A model generated the notes under the pieces. That model ran no database searches. It saw only the letters and a list, made by a program, of their open reading frames with translations, and had not been told where the DNA came from. From the NCBI GenBank assembly GCA_963922205.1, contig CAWUHX010000157.1, forward strand, positions 501,001-565,000: a stretch of 64,000 nt of DNA, given 5' to 3'. Every line of letters begins with the position of its first letter. Position 1 is the first letter of the stretch. Both the position numbers and the translations under genes were made by a program. Below, piece by piece: positions 23,575 to 36,129 of the stretch. The stretch is from Romanomermis culicivorax (lineage: Eukaryota; Nematoda; Enoplea; Mermithida; Mermithidae).

Positions 23575-24960
23575 TCACATTAAACAGAGTGGGAGCCATG
23601 TCACATTAACTGAATTGGTGATCAGTCACATTGACGGGGAAGACCCGTACCACATCCCATAGGAAACATGGCCATGACACAATAGGTGACATGCTGTGAC
23701 CCCATGGGGTGGCTTCAGTATATTTCTCTGTTTCGGGAACCTAACACAGCTGGTACTACCACAGGTAAACCTATGGTGTACCTCGGCCTTGTCCTAGGGT
23801 TAATGCTGTAGAATAATGGACAACGCGGCTGGGTCAGGGGTGCCAATCCCAGTCCTCATTCACCCGAATGGGGGACGGTGCCATTCGAAGAATGGCGTAC
23901 TGTAGGGGACCCGATTGTTAACCTAAATCCCGTTATTGGCCCTGACCTTAAGGGTCTGAGGGCTTTCTTAACTGAGGGTACTTCCGAGGGAAACTAGCTT
24001 AGGGGAGACTCCCACAAATATACCCTCAACACTAATAACCCCTGAGAAGACTTACGAAACCTCTTCTCAAATTACTCGGCGCTGGGCGACGGGTACGGGG
24101 TCAAGTTGGGATCCTGCGGACGGCGATGTAGGGGAACGGGAATCCGGGCGATTTGGCGTGGGGTTCGGCGGGATCAGCAGGCGGTGGTAACCGACGTTTC
24201 CTCGGCGAGGGCGACGGGGTTCTACGATTAACAGCGACGGGGACGGGTTCCTACGGTCGGGTTACTGTAGTGGTAACGTATATAAAGGCCGGGGCGAAAA
24301 TATGCTAATTTTATTCGACCTGCGGCAAAAGGCAGTTGACAATATAAAATATAATACAAATCGGATGACGGCGAATGCGGACGCAAGGCTAAAAGACGAA
24401 AACCAGTTAGGCCCAATAATGAGTGACAAAAAGACGAAACATGCCCTTTTAAAGGGCTCCATAAACTACAGTATGCCTTGGGCGGAGTTAACACTCCCCT
24501 AAGCTAACTTCTGCAGCGGAAATCGTTGCAGGAGATGCATATGATCACATAGACATTTTCCAGTTCACAACGTTAAGCATTGGGGCGAGTTTTCACTCTC
24601 CATGCTTAACATAGGAACGTCACTAGTGAGAATTTCAACTAGTCATTTCACGTTGTGAAACGTCGCTAGTTTTTACTGATAAGAGGTGCACGTTGTGCTC
24701 CAATTACAGCGATGAGCTTGGAGAGCTTATCTCTAACGGAAATTCTTGACTAGCGGGCACATACCGTAGTCTACGTGTGCGATTGAAAATAATAAATCGA
24801 AACGGAAATAAAAGTGCACAAACAGAAACAGAAACGAAACATAAAAGGTACACACATAAATTGCATGTAAAAGTATAAAAACGAAACGCAAAATTGATGT
24901 AAATTACTGTAACACAAAACGTAACGAAAAACATAACGAAAAATTGTGATGTGAATCATG
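23575..24960. other. Unclassified GC-richer insert within the solo LTR
   Basis: This block separates the middle and 3' parts of the 22464-25388 LTR and is clearly less AT-rich than its surroundings. It has tgtcacatta words near the left edge, a strong TATA-like gtatataaagg at 24278-24288 and no long open frame. It could be an LTR of another retroelement. I found no terminal repeat or target duplication that proves this. Confidence 0.35.
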
Positions 24961-25714
24961 TGACGTTCAACTAAATCCGTCGGCACGTGACATAACCATC
25001 ATGTTTACGTTTCGTTTGGTGTTCTTATTTTACCCTGTGGAGATTGTTCTCGTGTTTATCAGTTTTACATAATTCAGAGTATTTGTCCTGTTGGGACCAC
25101 TACTGCCCAGTTGTGCCGATTATTCTTTGGACTTCTGCTTCGTGAACACTACTGCGTATATTGATTTGTATCGGTGGTGTTCTAGTGTTTTACTTACATT
25201 TTGTTTGTTGTTCGATTTAATAATAATAATTCCTTAATTCAAGCCGGCTGATACACAAAGCCTCTCAGTGCTCAATTTCCTAGACACTATCTCAGGGCAG
25301 TCCAGTTAGCATCATGGTTAGAGCTGAGTCAGGAATCTCCCGAGAACCACACAAGGGTTGACAAGGGCATACAGACTGATATCTCACAGAAGGGATTTAA
25401 AATTTTTCTTCTCCCCAAGCATGTCCGGTGCTCAAATTATTTGTGCCAGGGTTCTGCTAACCGAGCCAATATTTGTTCGGCATGCAGCTTGGTCTGAGCA
25501 GTGCCTGAGCATCTCCAGGAACAGCTCCGAGCATGCTTGATGAGCGACAAGCAGAAGTATGAACGGGGCTTAATTCCTGAGTGAAAAAATGCAGTTCCAA
25601 TTTTCATATAAATTGTGGCTTCCAAATCACTCTCTGACTGGATTCATTAAATTATTTTTATTCCCAAACAGGTAACATGTGATGTACATATAAATTATTT
25701 TTATTCCAAAATAG

Positions 25715-25930
25715 GTAACATGAAGCTCAGCTGAAGCTTAACTCATGCACACAAACCATAGCGAGAAAGTTAAGCTGAGCTGTAGCTTAACTTTGTATGT
25801 TATAACATTGTCGTTAAGATGCAGCTCAGCTGCAGCCTAACTTTCCCGATAAGTTTTGTGTGTATGAGTTAAGCTTTCTGCTGAGATGCAGCTTAGCTGG
25901 AGCTTAAGTCTCTTTGATGAAACCCGCTCC
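25715..25930. mobile_element. Hairpin MITE, left-truncated copy
   Basis: Alternating agctcagctg/cagcttaac words form an extended inverted structure and end ttaagtctctttgatgaaac, matching the complete copy at 44133-44364. The left terminus is missing. Flanking 25390-25715 and 25930-26640 show no supported gene. Confidence 0.6.
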
Positions 25931-26659
25931 AGATCTGGATTACAGATGGCAGATATTTTTTTCCAAATTTCTAAATGTTTTTGCTCAACTCCTAACTTTT
26001 CTTTGATTGATATAAATGCCAAAATGGCAGATCTATCCGCCATGCACCACATGATTAAATGCTGGTGGATTGCATTTTGAATTCTGAGGTGGGACTGGAA
26101 TTTTAAATTAAGTCAGAAAAATTGGTTTAAATTTAACTATAAATTAAATTAAACTATTAAAATGAATCAAAAACCTTGAAAATAAATGAAAAGGAACCCC
26201 AAATTAAGGTTAATGAAGAACTTTTCAAACAAACTGTAAGAAATGTAACAAAAACTTTTCGCCTAAACTATAGATTAAATTTTAATTAAACTATATATTA
26301 AATTATCAAACAAACTCAAAATTAAATTTTAATTGACAATAAGTTAAATTTTCAGTTGAATTTTTAACTCGGATAAATTCTTAGAATAAAAAGAAATGAA
26401 AATTCAATGAAATTTTCAATCAAACCGAATCAAAACTGAGGTAAAATTTTAAATTGAGTAAAAATTTAAACTACTTAAAATCTTGAATTGAATAAAATTT
26501 TGAATCAAAGAAGAATTCAAATTAAAAAGAAATTTAAGTTACATAAAAAATAAAATTTCAAATTGAATAAAACTTGAAATTAAATAAAGTTTTAATTTAA
26601 ATACAATTTAAAATTAAATAGAGATTCAAAAATTTATTTTCAATATAATGACAAATTTA

Positions 26660-27150
26660 ATTTGAATTCAAAATTAAAATTCAGAATTTAAATTCACAAT
26701 TTCAATTCACAATTTAAATTCACAATTTAAATTCAAAATTTAAATTCAAAATTTGAGTTCAAGTTTTAAATCCAAAATTTAAATTCAAAGTTTAAATCCA
26801 AAATTTAAATTCAAAATTTAAATCCAAAATTTAAATCCAAAATTTAAATTCAAAATTTAAATCCAAAATTTAAATTCAAAATTTAAATTCAAAATTTAAA
26901 TTCAAAATTTAAATTCAAAATTTAAATTCAAAATTTAAATTCAAAATTTAAATTCAAAATTTAAATTCAAAATTTAAATTCAAAATCTAAATTCAGAATT
27001 TAAATTCGAAATTTAAATTCAAAATTTAAATTCAAAATTTAATTCAAAATTTAAATTCAAAATTTAAATTCAAAATTTAAATTCAAAATTTAAATTCAAA
27101 ATTTAAATTCAAAATTTAAATTCAAAATTTAAATTCAAAATTTAAACTTT
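26660..27150 (+). repeat. 13-bp AT-rich satellite
   Basis: A long array of aaaatttaaattc units, nearly perfect between about 26880 and 27130 and degenerate at the left. It contains only A, T and scattered C, and has no coding potential. Confidence 0.95.
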
Positions 27151-27309
27151 AAATTCGCATTCCACTAAATTAATTTTATATGAATTAAATCTAATGAATT
27201 TGGAATAAAAAATTGAAATGAAAATAAACCAAAAACTGAAATGAAAAAATGGAAAAATGGAAAAAGAAAATTTAAATAAACGTGGAAAATTTAAATGAGA
27301 AGAATAATT

Positions 27310-28097
27310 ATAATGAAAATGAAAAATTGAAATGAGAAGAATAATTAAAATGAAAATGAAAATGAAAAATTAATATGAGTAAAAAAATTAAAACGAAAGT
27401 AGAAAAATGAAAATGAAAATAAAAAATTGCAATGAAAATAAAAAACTGAAATGAAAATAAAAAATTGGAATGAAAATAAAAAATTGAAATGAAAATAAAA
27501 AATTGAAATGAAAATAAAATTGAAATGAAAATAAAAAATTGAAATGAAAATAAAAAATTGAAATGAAAATAAAAAATTGAAATGAAAATAAAAAATTGAA
27601 ATGAAAATAAAAAATTGAAATAAAAATAAAAACTTGAAATGAAAATAAAAAATTGAAATGAAAATAAAAAATTGAAATGAAAATAAAAAATTGAAATGAA
27701 AATAAAAAATTGAAATGAAAATAAAAAATTGAAATGAAAATAAAAAATTGAAATGAAAATAAAAAATTGAAATGAAAATAAAAAATTGAAATGAAAATAA
27801 AAAATTGAAATGAAAGTAAAAAATTGAAATGAAAAAAAAATTGAAATGAAAATAAAAAATTGAAATGAAAATAAAAAATTGAAATGAAAATAAAAAATTG
27901 AAATGAAAATAAAAAATTGAAATGAAAATAAACAATTGAAATGAAAATAAACAATTGAAATGAAAATAAAAAATTAAAATGAAAATAAAAAATTAAAATA
28001 TAAATAAAAAATTAAAATGAAAATAAAAAATTAAAATGAAAATAAAAAATTAAAATGAAAATAAAAAATTAAAATGAAAATAAAAAATTAAAATGAA
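27310..28097 (+). repeat. 19-bp AT-rich satellite
   Basis: An array of about 40 units of aaaataaaaaattgaaatg, with variants at both ends. Because 19 is not a multiple of 3 and the unit has no stop on the minus strand, all minus-strand frames read the same 19-residue repeat (FIFISIFYFHFNFLFSFQF). The long minus-strand ORFs here are therefore a product of the period, not genes. Confidence 0.97.
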
Positions 28098-28629
28098 GAC
28101 AAAAACATGAAGAACATTGTTAGTATGTCATCTTCTGATAGTGTAGGTTCTTTCAGTGTAAGCTCAAGATGAACAGTCTCCCCAGCTCTTTCTGCACCAG
28201 GAACTTCTTCTGGGGTATCAAAAGATTCACGATGTAGAGCCAAAAGTATTACGAATTTTGTCAGATGCATGTTCAGGGTTGTAGTTTATATAAATCAATA
28301 AATGGAAATCTTGAAAAGGAGTTGTAGCCTGCTGCTCTGAAAAATTTATTGAGAGTGAATAGATGAATAGTGCTTATCTCATAAAGCTCCTGTTTTTTAA
28401 TTTTCCTGAAAATACTTTCGAATGCTGAAATAATTTGAACACTAGCACTATTTCACAGAAAATTTGCTCTGAAATCATTTCTGTCAAAAGTTTATCCAGT
28501 TACATATATATAAATAATAGACTAAGCCATTTCCATGCAAAAATTTTCATAAATGTCAATGTTCAGCCTGTAAATGTTACAAAAAATTTTTATTTCTCAC
28601 AAAAGGTAGAATAATTTTTTTTTCTTTTT

Positions 28630-29420
28630 TGTGGGTACACCTACCCAAAAGTCTGGCTTTGAAGGCCTATATGGTCATATAACTGACCACATTACATTAG
28701 GGATGCTCTTTGGGTACTTTTTAAGACTTGATGGAGGCGACATTCTACAGGCTGGTATCCATACATGCATGTAGGGGGGCTGGGTTTGGGGGGGGCTTGA
28801 CCCTCAGCAGAATTTGATTGACCCCCAGCAGATTTGACCACCCCAGCAATGATCCAGAAGATGACAAAGGAAAATGAGCAAGTGACAAGAGAAAGTCATC
28901 ATAAAAATAGGAATGATGCTGTAGTTGAACAATTTTTGTAAATCAAGCATACTTGAAGTCCAAAAAAGTAAAATTAAAACTTTAAAAAGTGCACTATAGG
29001 CAAATAATTTCCCATATCTGACTAATATAAAATAAAGAATATGCTGCTTGGATATTACAAGACCTATCGAAGATCTTTTTTTCGTTATCAGGAACAAAAA
29101 AAATTTTATATTCCACCCCCTGTCCTAGCTGACCCCCTGCAGAATTTCTACGCTGTGCATGTATGCTGGCATCTGCATGACAAGCAGGACTTGTATGGCT
29201 ACCTACCTCATAATGGAATAGGCCACCTTGTTATGTTTAGTTCTCTGCTTAGATCCGAAGATGTCAGCAATATAACTAAGAAAACTATCGGCTTGTATCA
29301 AACTGACTACTGTAGGTCACTCAAAGGAGCTTCCTATTAGCAATCAGCTAAGTACAGTGCAACAGTCCTCCAGCAGAAATGAACACAACCTTCAGTCACC
29401 AATAAGTAACTGGAAACTCT
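28630..29420 (+). repeat. Dispersed repeat, copy 3, interrupted
   Basis: 28630-28775 carries the cacctacc, tatatggtcatataa and gatggaggcgacattc blocks of the family. The repeat resumes at about 29158 (tggctacctacctcataatg) and runs to 29420 through gtaggtcactcaaaggagc, matching 7415-7600. The 28770-29155 stretch between them is an insert flanked by catgtatg-like words. It contains gaccccc/cagcaga words that recur at 42895-42970. Confidence 0.5.
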
Positions 29421-29471
29421 AACTCTTGGAATCAAAAAGCAATCAGGGTCTCCCCAGATGCTTCATTGTCT

Positions 29472-31651
29472 TACCAAAGTTCAGTTTTTTGTTGCACAGG
29501 CTAATTTGTCTAATAAACCAACGATCACATAGCTTAACAGCTCATTTTAAATGATTGCACGGGAATATCTGTGCAAATTCGAAAACCATTGCTCTTCCTC
29601 CTGCAACACAAATGCACAATTCAAAATGTACAAATCCAATGCTCAATGCAGAATATTGTGCAAATTGAGTTTGTGAAAGAAGCACATTGCACATTGGGTA
29701 AAGTGCAAAACCACGTTCTGTTTTCAAAAATAGATGCAGGGTAGAAATGCCCATTAAAAAATGTGCTTGTGCAAAAGCACCACTCACTTTCTTTTTTTTC
29801 TCCTGGTGAGGCCTGAGAATGCCCCTGCACATATTTCTATAAATAGACACAAAACAACAATGTTCTCATAAGAAGAACGCATATTAGGTGTATTTCTTTT
29901 CATTGAATTTTATAACTTTATGCAAATTAGTATAATCGTAATGACCATAACAAGCCTACAGTAAGCTGCATTTCTCATCCATTACAATTCACAAGCACAT
30001 TTTTACAAAAGTGAAACTTTTTCAACGTGTTTTTACATTTTTTCTTTCAAAAAAAAGTTTATCTATGCAAAATATGAATTTACTCAACATTTCTCTTTAT
30101 CAACAAGCTGTCTGTGTTCGAGAAGTAGGTGTATTATTGATTTGCTTGTATTTTGTTTTTTTAACTTTTTTGTGTCACTGTGCATTCAAATTTATGCAAG
30201 AGAGAAACTTTAGAAAATTCAAGGTGATCAATAACAAGCTTACTCTGTAAATTATACTCTCTTCCATTAGGATTCACAAGTAACATATTTTAAAAAGATG
30301 ATGTTTTCTGAATTTATCCTATTTGTTTCATTTTCATATAAAATTTAAATTTACACTGGTATTGTATATAAATTTCCACATCCTCTATTTTCTTTTACAA
30401 TCAGGTTGTCACTTTTTCCTTTCACATGTGCTTTGTGGGGATTTGGTTCTACTCGTTATGTTGATTTGGTTGATCTAAAATCAAGCAAGGAAACGAAAAA
30501 AAGAAAGATAAGCAAAACAAAATCAGAAAGAGAAAAAGAAACTTAGACAGGGAAAAGAAAGAAAAGAATAGAAAGATAGAAAAAAGAAAAAAAGAAAATG
30601 ATTTATGTAACTAATAAGAGGAAGATGGCGTATATGAAACATAAAAGATAGTGCTTGCTAGTTTTTTCATTCATTTTCTTTTTCTAATCTTCTACCACAT
30701 TCGTTCCATTCTTTTTTTCTCTCTACTCAATGTTTAAAACATTATTTTTTCATCAGGATAATGCGAAATTCAGTCGGATTCCATGTCAGGGTAAGATAAT
30801 ACAGTGATGAAATACAACTGAAATGAAAAATTGAGAAAAAAATTATAAAGAGAAGGAAAAAGAAAATCAGAAAGAAATAAAGAAAAGGAAAAAGAAAATA
30901 GAAAAGTAGAAAGAAAAAATAAATGAAAAGAGAAATAAGAAGAAGGATCTTCTTTGAGAACCATCCCCATATCGCCTTGCACTTATTTGAGTTTCACTCT
31001 TTTCACCTACTTCTCATACAGAATGTTGAGTAAATTCATATTGTGCACAGATAAAAACTTTTTTTCGAAAGAAAAAATATAAAAACACGTTGAAAAAGTT
31101 TCACTTTTGTAAAAATGTACTTGTGAATCGTAATGGACAAGAAATGCAGCGTACTGTAGGCTTGTTATGGTCATTACGATTATACTAATTTGCATAAAGT
31201 TTCCAAATTCAACAAAAAGAAATGAGCCTAATATCCCTTCTTCTTATGAGAACATTGTTGTTTCGTGTCTATTTATAGAAATATGTGCACGGGCATTCCC
31301 AGGCCTCACCAGGAGAAAAAAAAGAAAGTGAGCAGTGCTTTTGTACAATGGACATTTTTTAACTGACATTTCTACCGCTCACTGCATCTATTTTTAAAAA
31401 CACAACAATGCTTTTGCACTTTGCCCAATGTGCAATGTGCAATTTCTTCACCGCTCAATTTGTACAACATTCTGCATTGTGCGTTGAATTTGTACTTTTT
31501 GAATTGTGCATTTGTGTCCCGTAAGGAAGAGCGACGGTTTTCGAATTTGCGCAGATATTCAGGTGCAATCATTCAAAATGAGCTGTTAAGCTATGTGATC
31601 ATTGGTTTATTAGACAAATTAGCCTGTGCAACAAAAAACAGCACTTTGGTA
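29472..31651. mobile_element. 2.2 kb element with ~620-bp terminal inverted repeats
   Basis: The left arm 29472-30093 and right arm 31022-31651 are inverted copies with small indels. Termini are TACCAAAGTTCAGTTTTTTG and, on the other strand, TACCAAAGTGCTGTTTTTTG. Similarity stops abruptly outside both. The centre (30.1-31.0 kb) is purine-rich gaaaaagaaa simple sequence with no transposase. No target duplication was found, so the class is open. Confidence 0.7.
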
Positions 31652-31999
31652 CACACACACTTCCTAAACGCTTACACAAATATAAAGAACTCTCAATACT
31701 GATGTCCAGGAAAGGCTGGGACTTTCCTTGGTAGTGGATCCTGTGTAAGTAGGCTCCTGCCTCCGTTAATTGCTTGAATATTATTATTAATAATAATAAT
31801 AAAATAATAATATACTAATAATATGCAAATTGTTGAGGCTGTCAGTGTCTCGTTTTATTGGGCCCAAAGTAAACGAATATAATAAGAAACAGACGTTACT
31901 CGCCCACAACACAAAAAATTGCAGGAATGATAAACATCCTGTTTCTTGGTCGAATTGCGGCTTCGTCCACTTCACCAATTTTGCATAGATGTGGAATGA

Positions 32000-32256
32000 A
32001 TGCTACTATAAGTACATCCCTGACAACTTCTTCAATCACTGCACCGTCCCCAAAATGCTAATTTAGATGAGTAGACTCTGGCAAGCAGTGTTCCAAGCAA
32101 TTCTATACAATTTATCTATCCCAAAATGATGAAAAGTTGTGTCTGCCTAGGCTAGCTGCCAGAAATTTAATTTCGGCTGACATCTGGAATTGAACCTGGT
32201 TCTCAAGACCAGTAGTCAAAAACAATAGCCATTAGACCAAGACAGCCAAGTGGAAT
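32000..32256 (-). mobile_element. tRNA-derived SINE
   Basis: On the minus strand from 32256 the sequence reads ggctgtcttggtctaatggc (A-box-like) and later ggttcaattcc (B box), closing with cagcc that can pair with the opening ggctg. This is the pol III promoter layout of a tRNA-derived SINE head. The body continues toward 32000. A functional tRNA is unlikely because the anticodon arm does not fold cleanly. Confidence 0.6.
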
Positions 32257-32399
32257 CCTGTTTCACAGAGAAATGGAAACTTTGTCAATGCAATCAACTC
32301 ATGTTTAGTAATTTTTTCAGTAATCACATGCATTTATAAATGAAATTCATGCCAATCTGACTGTGCAAAAAAACAAAAATAGTTGGAAAAATTGTCAGT

Positions 32400-32665
32400 G
32401 TTTTATTTTCTGGTCTATGCTTAGATCAACAGGCATCAGCAAGATAACTTAAGGGCTTATTTATTCTATACAACTGATTAGTGTAGGTCAGTCCAATGAG
32501 TTTCTAAAAGTAAAGGTCAATACAGTGCAACAGTCCTCTAGCAGACCAAACACAAACTTCAGCCTGTACCAAGATACAGTAACTAGAACCCAACAGCTTG
32601 CTCCAGAAAAACTACCGGAATACTCCGGAAAAGTGCCCAATTGTTCCTCGTAGTGTGAGAAAAAC
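32400..32665 (+). repeat. Dispersed repeat, second long copy of the 7.4 kb family
   Basis: ctatgcttagatcaacagg, gtgcaacagtcctctagcag and gaaaaactaccggaatactc match 7415-7665 in the same orientation, so it is not part of the palindrome. Confidence 0.6.
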
Positions 32666-35600
32666 TCCTGAAAGAAGAATAGGTTTCACAACTGTAGCCT
32701 CAATAGAGTTACTACTAAGGAGTAAATGTTTTGGTGTTTACATGCCAAACCAATCCTATCCATAGGAAATATCAACCTCAATAATGCTGCACTAAGCACT
32801 TTTGCCCATAGACTCTGCTCACACTGAAATAATTGCAGACTGACAGTCACATAAAGTACACACTACAGTACCAACCTTCTTCATTAGACAATTTGGAATG
32901 AAGCATCATCACTTGCTGCCTATATCCACTGTTCCAATCATCTTTGCGTGAGCATCTGCATTCACAAAATCAGAAGGAATCTGTTGACAATAAATGACAA
33001 TGTATTGTGTTGCAAGCCTAAATAATCCTTATATAGCTACTTATATAGTTCTTGTATAGCTAATAGCTACAGTCAAGCTGAGTGATAAAAAATGGCTGCC
33101 TATAGTCTGTTTTTCATAAAATGCTTCCAAATAATGAAAGTGGAAAGCAAGTAGTTTTTCAGATTTTTGCAATTTTCTGATGAACAAAATGTCATGTAGG
33201 ACTGGAAATTTGTGAGCACACTGACCTGACCCTTAGCAATTTTTAGAGTGAAAAATTTTACAAAAAGAATTTTATGTAAAAAATTTTGACGACAGTACTG
33301 ATTCATGTCACTTTTCTATTTGGAAGCACTTTATAGAAAACAGACTATAGGTACAATTTTCATTATCCTCATTCATCATTTTCAATTTTCTTTCTTGGAT
33401 TGATTTAGGCAAAATGGACTATTTAGCTTGCCAAATCCAAGCAATGATCACTGTTATGGGTCAGCTCTCGCATAAAGGGTATGATGATTAGAACTTATTC
33501 ACAATCTGTTGCTAATCAATTCACAGTTTACCCAAAGACAGTATATGACGAACTCAGCAATTTTTTATGAGAAAAACACATTGAACAGAATTGGACTATC
33601 CAGCACCAAAGAAAAATAAAAATTATAAAAGAACATGTTAGCTAAGGAGCCATTTGATGAATATGTGCTTCTTTCATTGTATCTTCTATCCATTGTAAAT
33701 ATTCCTGGGGTTCCAAAAAAATTTCTACCATTGCGCCATTCGGGCCTCTGGTAATATGAGATGACAAACCAAGTAGCAGACATTGTCGATTTTCATTATT
33801 GCACTCCATCAATGGTCTGCCAGCATGATGCTGCAAAGAGATGTCAGAAAGTTCAACAAAACTATATTTTATACAACAAAAATTCCATACCAGGGAATTG
33901 CACACTAGATCAAAATTATACTCTGGATGAGCAATTATGATTGATGTTGGAAGTAAATTTTTCTCTATAACAGCCATGGGTATTTCTTGCAGAACTTTAG
34001 CATGATGGCCTGTATTGAAATGGAAAATATGAAATATATTCATAACATTAAACATGAAACATGATTACATTTAATATTCCAGCCAAATGCAGATACCCTT
34101 GATCCATTGCTCTGCTTGCCTTGGAACTGATTCAAGGGAATCGGTTGCACTATCTTGTTGATCATAATACTTCCACGAAGAAAGATCAAAGCCATTGCAT
34201 TTTCTGATTCCTCATTTATGGCATTGACTGTTGAATGCACTTCAATTCGTTCCACAACAGCTTTTTGTCCATAGAAACTATCCATTGTTGAAAGATGCAC
34301 ACCAAATCTGGCTACACTTTTAGTGGTTGTCATCCTTGAAAGCAGAGACTAGGCATATCAATTCTCCCATCATCAGTAAAATATCATTAGAAAAAAGCTG
34401 ACCCAAGTGATATAAACAGCTTAGGTGCTGAAATAATGCTGCTTACTTTTCTGCACATCTTGCTGTAGTCAAAACTGCCACTGCTATCTCAGAAAAGTAG
34501 CCCAATTCCAATGGCCGATCACTGATGAAAACACCATGACAGGTTTCTTGACTCTTTTTATCCTCCAAAAGCACCATCCATGGTTTACTGAATGGATGGG
34601 ATTCAAATCCACCCATGAAAGGATTTAAATTCAACATAAAAGGTGAATAATAATGAATATTAGATTCCTGGTAAACAAATGAGTCAGGTGCAGGAAGTGC
34701 TACTGGTTCTTCTAAATCGAGGAAAATCACATTATCGACATCTGATCTATTGCTGAATCTGGCCGCAATTTGTTTTGCAGGTAATGGTGCAAAATATACA
34801 TTGATATCTGGTATAGCATCGATAGGAAGGAACCTTTAAAAGAATGTTAAGCATCATTCATTGCATTTTCTTCATCTAAAAAATTAGCAGAGGATAGGTA
34901 CAAAATATTTTTATCAAAAACTATTAAAATCTGTTTTAGTTATTAAGAATCAATCTTCTCGTGAGGAAATATCAATTTGAAGTTTGAAGCATTTGTATTC
35001 CAATTATTCATTATGTGTGGTAATGTATCCTGGAGTGAATTTAAATGTTATAGTCCATTTGCCTAGATTGATCAATGATGTTCATCAACTAGAAGCATCA
35101 CTTATTATTCTTTATTTCATTGTAGCGTGTTTACTTTTCCAGTGAATGTTATTTACCAAAATTTTTAGAAATTTTCTTGGCAATATTTACATTTGCTACA
35201 CCAGGGCATCTTAAGAAATGTGGAAGCTTGTATACTTATAAAACGTGTGTTTGATAGAATGTCATGAAAACTGCTATGAAGCCCTTATGACTCTATGACA
35301 TTATGCATTTGATACAAGACTGTTAGGAAATATGAAAAAAAATTTTCCTCACAGAAACTTACACTAATTTTCAATGTGTAGTTACCACTCCTATCAATAG
35401 ATGTATCCTTCCCCATATGAATTATTTGCTAAATTTTTTAGCATATTTAAGGAAATTTTGGTCTAGGGAAACTATACACAAAAAATGACAAATGCATTAC
35501 TACTCCATTTATTGTAATCAAAGGTGCCATGTCTGATTGATTTCAGAATTCAGACTTGTACACCTTTTCTCATCACAAGGGACATATTATGCTGATTTAG

Positions 35601-35872
35601 TTCACATTCACATGAAGTACTGTAACCATAACTACACAATTTCCTTACTCTTTCATATATGGATGAATCAATTTATGGAGACAATACCCATTGACCAAAG
35701 CCTGATCCAAAACTAACCCATTGGAACTGACCAAAGTGGCTGGACAAACATGCCATGTTCTATGCTTGTAGGACAGGTATATAAATTCAGTGACAGCAGG
35801 TAATGCTATCACCTTTCTGGTTTCCTGCATAGTGCAATGTTGCATTGGTTCGGCCCTCTTGGCCACTGGTGG

Positions 35873-35875
35873 TTA
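35873..35875 (-). other. Premature stop codon in exon 6 of protease copy 2
   Basis: Exon 5 ends with one base of a codon. Exon 6 supplies GA, then AGA, then TAA, where copy 1 has GAA. It is the only in-frame stop before the terminal TAG. Confidence 0.85.
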
Positions 35876-36129
35876 TCTTCCTGAAATGATTTTACATTAT
35901 TAATATATCATTATTTTTCAGAGCAATTGGATACTGACACTAAAAAGTTCCATTGCATTTTGTAGGAAAGCTTGTTCAATGGAGAGCGTCCAAAAATTTG
36001 AATTGCATAAATATCCTGTGTTCATCAGTTTGTTAAAAATGTTTTTGGAGGAATCCATCCATGCAAGAATGGCTTGGGATGCACTGGATAGTGAATTTCG
36101 ATTTATTCTTGTTCAGGTTCCAGAAGTTT

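Larger units (their letters stand above)
22464..25388 (+). mobile_element. Solo LTR of the gypsy family, split by two insertions
   Basis: The 5' part starts tgtcaagagtgtcaattcc at 22464. The middle resumes at 23403 (atgccaaaacggtttgtg, ggtataaaaacaaatgg). The 3' part covers about 24960-25388 with gaatctcccgagaaccac and agggcatacagactg, closing ...ctcaca. All three match consecutive parts of the 53075-53909 LTR. The flanks are ggag (22460-22463) and gaag (25389-25392), an imperfect 4-bp duplication. The insertions are the MITE at 22545-23402 and an unclassified GC-richer block. Confidence 0.65.

Noticed and set aside
23793..23803. cctagggttaa as the right end of the piggyBac remnant
   Set aside because: Only CCCTAG plus TTAA match. 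The next bases do not resemble the left terminus, and an LTR start and a MITE lie between.
27345..27954. Two long overlapping minus-strand ORFs (196 and 188 codons)
   Set aside because: They are read-throughs of the 19-bp satellite; the peptide is the satellite period and not a gene.
28088..28270. 60-codon minus-strand ORF with a plausible-looking composition
   Set aside because: It is short, ends in the satellite, has no recognisable domain and no supporting neighbours.
32183..32256. Functional tRNA gene
   Set aside because: A and B boxes and part of the acceptor stem are present, but the anticodon arm does not fold properly. A SINE head is the better reading.
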